Shown here piece by piece: positions 1 through 10,819 of a stretch of 44,635 nt of DNA. The translations under genes were made by a program, and so were the position numbers. Position 1 is the stretch's first letter. Each line of letters begins with the position of its first letter. The stretch comes from Seison nebaliae (Eukaryota > Rotifera > Pararotatoria > Seisonacea > Seisonidae): NCBI GenBank assembly GCA_023231475.1, contig JALJEE010002442.1, positions 1 to 44,635 of the forward strand, in the 5' to 3' direction. The notes beneath the pieces were generated by a model, which did no database searches, was not told the DNA's origin, and was given only the letters and a program-made list of their open reading frames with translations.

Positions 1-47
1 ATTATTAAATTATACGTATTCTAATTTTCCTTCTGGAAGAATCGATC

Positions 48-229
48 AAATTGGTGAGAAAGCGGGTGGGTACCACCATTTGGAGAAGTTATTATAATTA
101 ATTTAAGGTTATAATTTATCTTTCATCAGTGTCACGGAGGTTGGTGATACCCTCGACTCCCGAGTCCTCTTCTTGTGGTTTGTATAAATTTCCTATTAAT
201 TCTAAAATTTATAATTATCATATCTTATT
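48..229. repeat. Dispersed repeat, copy 1 of 2
   Basis: This stretch resembles 20991-21157 in the same orientation. Both begin with AAATTGGTGAGAAA, share GAAGTT and TATAATTTAT blocks, and then run almost colinearly through a GAGTCCTCTTCTTGTGG-like core into TCTATTAATTCTGAAATT-like sequence. The left and central parts are diverged and the right-hand 70 nt is best conserved. Copy 1 lacks the tRNA-like head found beside copy 2. It may be a short retroelement (SINE-like) or a duplicated genomic segment. Confidence 0.55.
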
Positions 230-1293
230 ATCCTCACTCACAGGTGAGCAAGGAAGTGGTTGAGGTTAAAATGGAAATCTCCAAATTTATTTCTCAATGA
301 ATAATATTTCAGGCAAAGGAGTGGACGAGGGAGAGATGAATTCCGGTTGTGAAAAAGAAGGTTCGTCAATACTGGACCGTAAAGAAACGTGATCTGCGTG
401 GTATGATGGAAGTTTCTTAAAATTTATTTATTATTGAAATTTCATATTTTCTTTTAGGGATCGGTATGGAAAACGGTAGGAGTGGTCGGAATAAGAAGAT
501 GTGGACTGAGGTTGGCATTGAACTTTTTTTAATGGATATAATTTTTGGTAGGTTAATGGAATAGGATGGAGATTAGAACATGTGGGAAATAATTGTATTC
601 ATGAAATCAAACGGAATATTTGTATATATATATATATTTCAATGAATATTGAAAAATACTATTTAAAATGAACAGTTCATTATATTTATATATTGCCATT
701 GATTAATGAAATGGGATGGATAATGTAATGATTAATGTAAATGAATAACAATAATATTGGTCGAATATTTTCACAATTACCGATATAATTTTAATTGTTA
801 TTACTTATTTTTCTCCATTATTTCTCTAATTATAAATTTTTTACTTTATTGTATCTCAAGTTGAGATGCAAGTTTGGATCAGTGTTTTGGAAGGATCAGT
901 TAGATGTAGATATATATGTGGTATAAATTATGTGATCGATAAGTAAACATTCGAATAAGAAGGTTCATACTATCAACTTTATCTGTATTTTTCACAATTG
1001 TCAACGATGCTTTTTTTTGAGAACGATTAAATTAATTTAAATTTTATATCTTTATTCTATAATGATCTAGTAATTGTTTATAATTTTAATGAAATGTTCA
1101 AGTTGTTTACATTTGTGTTAATCTGTTAAAAGAATAAACTGAAGTCGAAAATGTTCACATTAATTATTTGGTATTGAGAAATGAAATAAAGCTAAATTTT
1201 TTGCGACCAAACATTTAGTAGAATGCTTAAAAAATGAGACATTTCTTTAAACTTATAAAATGAATTAATTCTGAATAGTTAATTAAAATAATT
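230..1293. other. AT-rich stretch, no supported gene
   Basis: The first 300 nt (about 240-520) are less AT-rich than the surroundings and contain several GT...AG pairs that could delimit short exons. One chain of such pieces stays open to about position 640, but no start codon or recognisable domain supports it. From 640 to 1290 the DNA is AT-rich, with a short TA run near 624-640. It probably includes the upstream region of the NRF-6-like gene. Confidence 0.4.
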
Positions 1294-4145
1294 ATGTTAA
1301 TCAATTTACTCATCTTCATACCACTTATAATTACCGATCAGTTGGCGAAATATGTGAATTGTGAAAATTCTTATTCTGCATTTACAAATATCAAAAAATT
1401 GAATAATTTTCATGAAAATCGAGCAGCCCTCCATAACTTTTCTCGCAATTTATTGAATTATAAATTCGAACCATATTTCCATCATGTCGACGACATTGTT
1501 GGAGAAGAATGTAAAGAAGATATTGAGAATTTGATTAAAGATATTGGTAAGAGGAAAAAATGGGCATTGTCTGGTTTAAAATTATTCGAATTGGAAAAAT
1601 GTTCAATTCAATTAAAAACTTTCTAGTTTATGATTCATGGGGACCGATGCCAGGGAAAGGTATTATGGAAGGAAATACTTTATGGCTAGGACAATACGAT
1701 GAATGTTTCGGTAAATCATATAAATATATTTCGAAAAATAATACGGAGAGAGAATGGAATAATCAATATTGTTTATTTAACGCACAAATCATAATTAAGA
1801 ACTTTCCCACCGTTTAGTTTATCTTTTCTAATTTCTTATGAAAATATTATTTCGATTAGTTAATTCGATATGGTTCTTGTCTTCCTAAAACATGTAAAGA
1901 AAATGATTTGAAGAATTTCATAAATTATTTAAGTTTCTTTTCTCTTCGTTTTTAGTTAATTATCAATTCTAGTTAGATTTACTTCCAAAATTTCGAGAGA
2001 CAAAAATTACTTATACTTGTGCTAGCGAAAGGAATGGACAATTAAAATCATCTTCAATCACATTCCTGTTGATCATTAACTTTCATCTAAAATCTCCAAT
2101 TATTATTCATTCAGTTCTATTCTTGCTCTTTATGTCACTTTCATTATAGTTGCGAGTTGTTATGTGCAAAAGAGAAAGAATAAATCAATTGAACGACCAG
2201 TTGTAGTTGTAACTGTAATCGACGAATCAGCGAACGATGACAATGACCAAAACGAATTGATCAACAACGATATAATGAATCCTTACGCGAATATTGATCC
2301 TCACATCGTTCAAGAAAAAGAAGAGACTTCAGAATGTTTTTCTTTTTATTCGACAGATTAAATAACATTTAAATTTAGATCTATTAAAATTCCTTTCTCC
2401 ATTCGCAGTACAAGAGAATATCAGTAGAATATTTTCGGTGAGAAAAGTGGAAGAGAATACGATAGAAGAAGATCTCTTATGTTTAGATGGAATGAGAGTG
2501 TTAAGTATTCTTTGGGTGTTCACATGTCACATGTATTCTCTAGTCGTCGGATTTAGCAGTTATATTTTATGTTCAATTTTCAATTTCACTTCAAATAATT
2601 TTATTTTTCATTGATAGATAATCCTTCATTCTTTGTAAATCAATTGAAAAAATTTTTATTTCAAATAATCGATAACGGATTTTTTTCTGTCGATTCTTTC
2701 TTCTTTTTGAGGTTTTCTTATTTTTTCGATCGTTTTAAATTAAATTCTGTTTTTAGTGGTCTCCTCGTTTCTTATTTGTTTTTAAAAGAATTTAAGAAAA
2801 TCAAAAATGACTCATGGAGAATTAAAGGGAAATTCCTCCTCAAATATTATATTCATCGTTATATTCGGTTAATTTCCCACTTTCTTTTATTGGAAAACGT
2901 AAATATATTTCTTCAGTTTAGTTCCATCATATGCCATCGGAATTTGGTTCTCGTCCACTTTATTTACGGATCTTTATGATCGTAATTTCATTCCATTATT
3001 CACACCTGGTAATCCTGCCATTTGTGGAAATGATCTAAAATGGTGGAGAAATTTATTATTCATCAATAATTACTATCCAATGAATAGTCAAGTTCTTTTC
3101 ATCATTCGACAATTGAATTTTTAAATTTCTTTTTCCTTAGTGCGATGCATGGACATGGTATTTAGGTGCTGACATGCAAATGTTTGCTATCGCTCCAATA
3201 TTCCTTCTAGTCGCTGCATCGTTAATAATTTATTCGTTATTAAAATTATTGTTAATTTAATTTATATTTATTTAGATATCCTATTGGTGGAATTCTACTG
3301 ATAATTGCCGGTTGTCTTGGAGCTTGTTCCATCAACATGACATATTATATAATTCATCCCGAATGGATGATGGTTCCTCATTCCGGTATAATATATTCGT
3401 TATTTCTTCTCAATTCTCATTCAAAATTCTCAAATTTTTTTCAAAAAATTTTTTAGGATGAATATGGATGCGATGAATTTATATGAAAGATTTTATACGA
3501 GATTCGGACCTTACGGTATCGGTATACTATTAGGTATTCTTATACATACTTACAACTTGAAAGAGTTAAAGATAAAAGTTTCAAAATTTTAATTTAATAT
3601 TTCCTCAATTGTTAATTATTCTGATAATATTAATCGTGTTGGAATAGTTTGGAAAATATTCATTTTTGATAATTCATTCGATGCATTTATTTGGTATTTT
3701 GCTCAGTGGAATTCTGGTATTTGGATTATATCGATATTTTCATAATATGACACCGAATTGGATTGAAGGGAAGACATTACCTCTTCTCATCACATATTTC
3801 TCTTTCCATCATATGTTGTGGGGAGTGGTGCTATCATTATTAGTCGTCGCTTATATGAATGATTGTGGAGTAATATTTAGGAAATTTCTTTCGTTGCCTT
3901 TCTTCCAAATTTTAGGGAAATGCACATATTCCATGTATTTGATACATTATTTAATTCTCATGTTATTCATCTCACAATTAACTAGTCCATTACATTTAAG
4001 TAATTCATTGATTTTAGTTATTTCTTTAGGATTAGCATCTATTACCTATTTATGCTCTTTCATTTGGATTCTTTTATTCGAATCACCTTTCATTCGTTTA
4101 GAGTCAACTATCCGCTCATGGAACAAACCAAAATATTTAACTTAA
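1294..4145 (+). CDS. NRF-6-like (nose resistant to fluoxetine) membrane acyltransferase
   Basis: Thirteen exons can be joined: 1294-1573, 1627-1811, 1860-1932, 1977-2067, 2115-2335, 2409-2570, 2618-2711, 2757-2867, 2917-3091, 3141-3220, 3276-3398, 3457-3577 and 3648-4145. They total 2214 nt, or 737 residues, with every junction in frame. The protein starts with a signal peptide. The NRF extracellular domain follows (WALS, then DSWGPMPGKGIMEGN, and QYDEC) with conserved cysteines such as GSCLPKTC. The acyltransferase-3 domain then carries the family hallmarks LDGMRVLSILWV, SVDSFFFLSGLL and a WTWYLGADMQ segment, plus about ten hydrophobic helices to the end. NRF-6 relatives are multi-pass proteins, known in C. 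elegans for lipid and yolk transport and drug uptake; the acyl substrate is unknown. An AATAAA lies about 55 nt after the stop. The neighbouring gene converges on it, about 100 nt away. The family call is firm and the individual splice sites are inferred. Confidence 0.9.
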
Positions 4146-4249
4146 TTCATCATCAATTCCACCATTTTTCATCAATTTATATTTCTTTAAATTTATTTCA
4201 ATAAATTTCAAAATTAACAAATAAAAATCCAAAAAAAAAATGAGTTTAC

Positions 4250-5121
4250 TCAAAATATGTCACCATCTTTCTTCATCTGACTTAATGCAAGTTCATATTT
4301 CTCTTTAATTCCTGTTACTCCACAATCCATCACAAGTAAATCAGCAACTGGTGTTTGTCCGTCACTAAACAAATCTTCTTCTCCGATATCTCGGACGACA
4401 TTCTGTTGTGATCAACCATCAATAATATTTAATTTAATAATTAATAAATTCTAACCATTCCTTTGAGAACTCGACCGAATACTACATGTTTACCATCTAA
4501 CCATCTTGATGGATTAAGAGTAATGAAAAATGGAACTCCATTCTGATTCCTTCCATTATTAGCCATCGACGCCCAACCACCAGATGCATGAGATAATTCG
4601 AAATTCTCATCAGCAAAATAATCCCCATAAATTGAACGTCCTATTAATTCAATTAAAATTCAAATTATTTTTTCAAAAATTTTCAATAAAATCATGGTAA
4701 CGGTTTGGATCGATATATTGATTATGTCGAACGACATTCGTTCCGATGGTAATCATAAAATCTCTGACTACTCGATCGATATGAGTTCCGTTGTAACTCA
4801 TTTGGATATTCTTCTGAAATTATTCGAAAAAAATTTTAATTTGAATAAAACTTTAAAGAAAGAACGAACTGCTGGACGATTAAATCCTTTAGCTAATTGA
4901 ACGAAATTTAATGCCGTCATTGGAACGACATCACCAAAAACACCGATGGTGATTGTTCCAATGGTTCTGAATTGATCGTCAGTGACTGATTTCTTTCCAA
5001 TTTTAAACCAGACCTCTTCAGTCACTGTCAATTTCTTATCGATTTTCTCTTTCTTTTCTTTCTTCTCCATCGTCAGAGAGATGAGAAAGAAGTAAATGAT
5101 ATAAATTGGAATTCTCCCCAT
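4250..5121 (-). CDS. Divergent secreted cyclophilin-type protein
   Basis: Four exons on the minus strand (5121-4852, 4813-4702, 4640-4456, 4402-4250) join to 720 nt, 239 residues. A signal peptide of about 18 residues is followed by a lysine-rich linker. Then comes a cyclophilin fold: [36 protein letters not shown] in degenerate form, [19 protein letters not shown]. Active-site positions depart from the family. FHR is replaced by IDR, IQGGD by a TIGT sequence, and NGSQFFI by NGVPFFI. The catalytic Arg, the DFM phenylalanine, the tryptophan and the HVVFG histidine remain. An extra loop of about ten residues precedes the SYNG segment. It has a canonical secreted relative at 35665-36273. Peptidyl-prolyl isomerase activity may be weak or lost; the protein could be a chaperone-like ER or secreted factor. 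Confidence 0.85.
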
Positions 5122-5334
5122 AGTCAGTTGTTTGAAAAGAAATTTATTTCTAGAATTATTATTGAGGAAAGAATCTGATAATTTGTCTTTGTTCTATCCA
5201 GTTATAAATAGTGAAAATATTTGATGACGTTGAGAATAACACGTGAGGAAGAAATTCGATTTTATTTAGGAAATAATCAGTTGTGTTCAAATGTTAATGA
5301 TAAAATAAGATAGGAACAATGTGGTACCAAAATT

Positions 5335-6706
5335 CTATAATTTCTTTTGCAATTCCGGTATCACCTATTGTTATGTGAAAGAAAGAAATAAATAATAGAA
5401 ATTTTATCAATTAAATTCCAATTAACAAACTGATCGATAAGAAAAAGATGAAAGGTGAATAAAATTGTACAAAACTTTAAATAAATCTGCCACCAATCCA
5501 TAATCAGCCACTTGGAAAATTGGTGCCTCCTCGTCCGTATTGACAGCGACGATCTTTTTCGAATCTTTCATTCCAGCCAAATGTTGAATGGCACCAGATA
5601 TTCCAAATGCCACATAAAGTTGTGGTGCGACAATTTTTCCAGTTTGTCCGATCTAATTATATTTTATTGAAAGATTCGTTGTAATTTTAATGAGAAAAAT
5701 TGGAAAACTTGTAAATCGTTTGGAACAAATCCTGCATCAACAGCTGCTCTCGATGCACCTACTCCTGCATTAAGTTTATCTGCCAATTTGTATAACATTT
5801 CGAAATTGTCACCATTCTTCATTCCTCGTCCTAAATATATCGAGAAAGTAAATTAATTAGAATTAGAATTTAATCTGAACCTCCAGAAACGATAATTTCA
5901 GCAGAATTCAAATCAGGTCGATCTGATTTAGTTAATTCTTGAGAAACGAATTGTGTTCGATTATTCACTTCCTCACTTTCCATTTGTTCAATTTCTCCAT
6001 TTCCTTCCTCCATTTCATCAGATGTTGGTGGATTGAATGATGTTGTGCGAACGGTAAAAATTTTAATTGCATCATTCGCTTTGACTTGTAGAAGAACATT
6101 TCCTGCATAGATGAATCTCTTGAATGTTTCTTTATCCACAATCTCTACAACGTCACTCATCGGTTGGATATCTAACATAGCCGCCGTTCTTGGTAGAATA
6201 CTCTGGAAAGATCGAAAAATATTTTATGAATAAACAACAACAACAACAACAACTTTCGAATAAACTGATGATCCGGCTAGAATATTTTCATATTTCATTT
6301 TATTTTGTAATTCGAAAATCGATTGACTCATACTTTCTAAAAATAAAATTTTCTAATTTCTAAGAAAAAAAATTCACCTGAATTTCCTCCTTCGAATTTC
6401 TTCGAAATCTCCACAAAAACTTTCTCCACATTCTTTATTTTTTTACATTGCTCCGCTAATTGTAAGGTAGAATCCTCCCAACCACATAACAACAGATCAT
6501 ATTTCTTGTCTCCAATTTGCTGTGCTGCAGTTATTCCGTTGAGTGTGGCAGATTTCAATTCTTTATTATCATGTTCTCCCACGATCAATGTTGACGCGAA
6601 TCTTTTCAAATAATTTGATTTTGAGATCTTGAAATTTCTGATAATATAATTTTGATGAAGCAATTATTAATTTAACTTTATTTAGAAACTTGTTTGAGTG
6701 TAACAT
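5335..6706 (-). CDS. ETFA: Electron transfer flavoprotein subunit alpha, mitochondrial
   Basis: Seven exons (6706-6690, 6637-6378, 6336-6254, 6202-5881, 5830-5709, 5652-5476, 5364-5335) join to 1011 nt, 336 residues. This is close to the usual length of about 333. The product, with ETF-beta, carries electrons from mitochondrial acyl-CoA dehydrogenases to ETF-ubiquinone oxidoreductase. The N-terminus is a basic, Ser-rich import sequence before [10 protein letters not shown]. The FAD-binding C-terminal half is highly conserved: [52 protein letters not shown], ending VIPELQKKL. The ATG at 6706 was chosen because its 17-nt first exon splices in frame to the presequence; the continuous frame upstream of exon 2 has no ATG. 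The third intron opens directly with a GTT repeat (6233-6253 on the plus strand reads AAC repeats). Confidence 0.95.
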
Positions 6707-8559
6707 GATTCTCTTTTATAAATTTTATTTAAAAAATAATTTTTAATTTAAAACTTAAAATTCAAATTTTTTGAAAAAAATATTATCTTTCAATTATAAA
6801 TTTAGAAAGTGGAAAAACAGGTACATTTTCAAATGTTTCCTATTCTTACTGTTTTTCCTTTTATACGTTCATTGATGAACAATTTTAAAATACTTCATAT
6901 TGAAAATGATTAATTAATAGAAATTAAAATGGTTCTGGATATCATGTTCATTTATTGAAAAGTTGAAATGTTCTATTATTCAAAAGTTGTAGGGAGGAGT
7001 AAACGAATAAATGGATAAATTGGCACTAAAGCGAAATCAATGTGAATTCAATTAAACAGTATAAAATATTTAGTTGTTAAATAAGTTCTATAACCGTTTT
7101 ATGGAATTGTATTGTGGGAGATATTCATAATGTTTATTTATCGTAAGTAAGAAGGAGAAGAAGAAGAACAACAATATTTCCTCTCCTTAATTCTCTGGTG
7201 TATAGCAGTTGTGTGGAATTATATTTGAATAAGTGAGATGGAACATTTGATAAGAAGTAAAAATAAAGGATATTATAAACGTAAAAAATTTTCAATATTA
7301 TAAATTTCCGCATTGTTAATTGGAACATTCCGTTTTGTTCTTCTTCTCTTCTTTCACGACGACACGACAAACAGCTGAGACATTTAAATATTTCTTCATT
7401 AGCATTTGACAACATTCTCCATATTTGTTCATCATATAATTTTTCTTAGTCTGTCACTGCGACTACCCGCTATTACTACCACATGTTATTAGTGTCATTA
7501 TTTGGTTTAGGAGACTGTTCACATACTGAACTTTAAAGAAATATCGACGAAGTTTCAACTGATTTCTTTCTAACGGTATTCTAATGATGTAATTGTATGT
7601 CCGTAAGAGAGAACGAGTTCTTCTTCTAAAGAACGAAAATTTGACATATGAATTACCAGATGAATTGGAATTGGTGAGAAGTTTCAAGTTATGATACGTT
7701 AACCATATAAATTGATTGAATCGAATAATTACATGTCATTTGAATAATACAACGAGAGGAGAAATTTAGTAGAATCTTTTTGTAAAAAATTGATTCTCAA
7801 GGTTCACACTGCAGGTTATCAACAAGTGTTTTGGTGATTGAATCAGATGAATAACATGGTATTCATTTCTCTTCGTATATTGACTATTTCTCAAAACTTT
7901 AATATAACGTACAACTATTCTTTTCGTTTCCACCAAATAGAAAAAGAATTCTCACAATATTTTTTTTCTTCAGTTAATTGATGGAGAACTATAATCGTTG
8001 ATATGGAAACAGATAGAGGAAATTAAAATTGAATTATCATTCTCTCATTTCTCTTGTGTTGGAGCGAATAAATCTCCATTATCTTATTCTAATACTACGT
8101 CTCGAAAAGGAAAGGGGGGAATGATGGTGAGGAAACTTTTCTATTTCCTAGTCGTATCAATTCATAAGTCTAATCGGAATAACGATATTCCCGTCTCTTC
8201 AAAAAAAAACGAGTCATCAAAATAAAATCAGAAAGATTTTTCTATAAATCCTAACGTAAAAATTCTGACAAATAGAAAATTATGAAAGTTTTATGTTCAG
8301 CTGAGGACGAAACTATTTGTTTTACGTCCTGTCCATTTTTCGGCAGTTGAAGATAAGTTAACTTGACTTATAGCAATACAGAAAAGAAACAGCCTAAATC
8401 AATAAATTCTTTCAGTGTAATGACCTAATTCTTCTATTCCACATTCTCGTCAAGTGAAAATGAATTTTTATCCTTTAAAATTTCTTTTCTCTTCGGGGAT
8501 ACCAATTTATTGATTAGAATTATAACTTCTTTTTCCAACATTTATTCTCCACTGGAGAA
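6707..8559. other. Intergenic stretch, no supported gene
   Basis: The stretch is mostly AT-rich. On the minus strand, 7687-7134 holds two short ORFs. One has a cysteine- and arginine-rich patch (KCLSCLSCRRERR) followed by a hydrophobic stretch and could be exons of a small membrane protein. I cannot chain them to a start or recognise a domain. On the plus strand nothing beyond chance ORFs is visible. The last part precedes the coiled-coil gene at 8560. Confidence 0.35.
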
Positions 8560-9734
8560 ATGGCATGTGTTGTCTTCGATCACTTAATCACACCACAAAC
8601 GTGGTATGATTTGATGGTGAAATTGCGGTCGGTGTATGCGGAACAGATCGCTAATTTGCCATTGAACATTCACAATTATTATGAAACATATTCAAATATA
8701 TTAATTGACTTCAATGATGATTTATGGGAGCAAAATAAAATTCTTATTCAAACAATTGACGAGACCAACTTCCAAGCACAATTCCGTGTTAACGAGATGT
8801 GCGTTCGTTATGATGAATTGCAAGAAGATTTAAAAGTTACTTTTTGAATCTGATTTTTTCATCAAACTTTTTTTCCGTTTTCGATGATTTGTACATAATT
8901 TAGAAATTTACTTATTGTGCAAGCTTAGTAGAGAAAGAAGAGAAAAGATCAAAGATTAATCGAATGAATTTATCTTTCGATAATAGTGATCATCATATTC
9001 GAACGAACAAATCTAAAAAAAGAACTCGGCCATATTCAGCCGATAAGATTGATGCGGTTCTTAATGAGAATAAGATCAAACGATCAACATCATTTGATTC
9101 ACAATTAACAACATCATCATTGTCGTCAGCAAATAAATTACCACATATTTCAGATACAGATATGGATGAAGGTATTGTTGTTAGTTTGATAATTGTTTTT
9201 GTCTTCTGGACTCTATTACTAATATTTGCGAACATTCATTTTTCTCGTTTGACTAAAGTCAAAAAGAATCCATCCAATTCACATTCTTGCCATTATAAAT
9301 ATTATTGTTGAATTTTTTATGTAAAAGGATTTTTAAGTCTTCTTTCCTTTTACGCTACTGACGAAAATTAATACTAACGAATCGTAACTAAAAATAATCT
9401 TTTTTCTCTTTTGTTTGATACTGAATTGCAACGAAAATGATTTCCGGCTATTCTCAACAACTTCCATTCGGTTTAAAAGTTAGAAGAACGTGTACGATAT
9501 TTGGAAAAGGAGAACAACTCACTTCGAATAAGATTGACGAAGAAAGAAAACGATCTTCATAAGAAGAAACAACAAATTGACCGATATAATATTGATGTTA
9601 AGTATTTTTCTATTACTTTTCGCAAGTACTAAAATTTTAATAAATTTTTATAGTTTATCCGATTATCCAATAAAATATTACATTTGGAAAAATGGATAAG
9701 AAAGCAATGTGATAGAAGTGTTGGTACAGATTGA
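8560..9734 (+). CDS. Coiled-coil protein of unknown function
   Basis: Four exons are supported: 8560-8835, 8904 to about 9179, 9480-9596 and 9654-9734. They give about 249 residues. The second donor is uncertain between two in-frame GTs near 9177-9180. The N-terminal half is helical and acidic (LWEQNKILIQTIDET, VNEMCVRYDELQEDLK). The middle is basic and Ser/Thr-rich, with KSKKRTRPYS. The C-terminal third is a clear coiled coil (LEERVRYLEKENNSLRIR) ending KWIRKQCDRSVGTD. No catalytic motif is seen. It runs in the same direction as the larger coiled-coil gene that follows, about 1.1 kb away. A centrosomal, ciliary or cytoskeletal role is possible from composition alone. I do not recognise the family. 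The gene structure is fairly secure because the exons share one sensible frame. Confidence 0.65.
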
Positions 9735-10819
9735 TTGTTTTCCTTTCATTCTTTCTTTTTCCTTCATGTCCACTACTCATTCTCCTGAGTCTTCCAGTGG
9801 AAATCATATAAAATTTTATTTGTTAGAAAGTAAAATATAATTCGATTGGGACAAGTAAAAGGAATTTTTCTTTTCCTGAATATTGACGAGAAAGAATTTT
9901 TGTAAATAAAATATTACGAAGAACTTTCATCGGAAGTTTCCTCATAACAATCGAAATTTTCGAGCAGAAATTTCAGTCTTTCTTCAATTTACTCAATTTC
10001 CGTTCTATGTTTCTTCTTCATTCTTCTATTCATCAGACGGAAAACAATTTTACGGTAAACAACGTGGCAAGTGAGCAGACATTTCAATTGTCTTCCTTTA
10101 CAGGTAAGTTACGTTTATTAATTTCTTATTTATTCAACTTGCTCCACTCCAACAAACGTAAACTTCCATCATCTGTTTCTATTTAACAACAAACTTAATT
10201 TATTTACCATTTTTCCTACTCATACCATCATCAGTCACAATAGAATGTGCAATTTACTTCCAGTAATATTAAGTGAAATTTTCTGAAGGATAAATACCAT
10301 ACGTGCGGTTAAATTCTATTACTCTCAATTCATTTAGTAAGTTCAATTTATTTTCCGAATGTCATTTTACGAAAATTTTGAAGATTTTCCAAGAACATTT
10401 ACTCGTCTATAGGCGAAATGCTTATTCATCTTCAAAATCATTTTCCAAGAGTTTTAGTGATGGAGAATATCGAGTAGTAGTAGTAGTACTCTAAAGCTGT
10501 CAGTCGTTGCCATGACGACGTGTTTAGGAGAATAACTAAAATAGCAAATCGGAGAATATGGTAAATATACATGAAAAAATAACTTCCTCTAAATAAATTT
10601 TTTACCTCAATATTTGATCATTTGTATAGGAAAGAATTATGCAAAATTTTTCCTTCAGTTTAACACAAAATTGCACAATCCTATTCTCTAACATACACTT
10701 GTTTGTGACTAAACAGACAGGAAGTGTAATAAGATCATATTTTCATATAACGACAAACAGATTTTTTTATTTGTATCTCAATTGTCACTTGATCGACTAA
10801 CCGTCTCTTTTTTTCATAG
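9735..10819. other. Intergenic stretch before the large coiled-coil gene
   Basis: No ORF here looks coding. It is AT-rich with a TAGTAGTAGTAG run near 10475-10490. An imperfect X-box-like site lies at 10506-10519 (see separate entry). A first, short exon of the downstream gene may be hidden near 10500-10800, because the gene's first recognisable exon opens directly after an acceptor at 10818-10819. Confidence 0.4.
10506..10519 (+). promoter_or_regulatory. Imperfect X-box-like site
   Basis: The sequence GTTGCCATGACGAC keeps the first half (GTTGCC) and spacer of the RFX X-box, but its second half differs at two positions from RGYAAC. It sits about 300 nt upstream of the large coiled-coil gene. 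It could be a weak RFX site for a ciliary gene or chance. Confidence 0.25.

Noticed and set aside
4694-4900. Plus-strand ORF across the divergent cyclophilin
   Set aside because: It is antisense to exons 1-2 and their intron, which give a coherent cyclophilin on the minus strand.
7134-7687. Minus-strand ORFs as a GPCR tail and loop
   Set aside because: A Cys/Arg-rich patch is suggestive, but no transmembrane series or NPxxY-like motif could be placed in frame.
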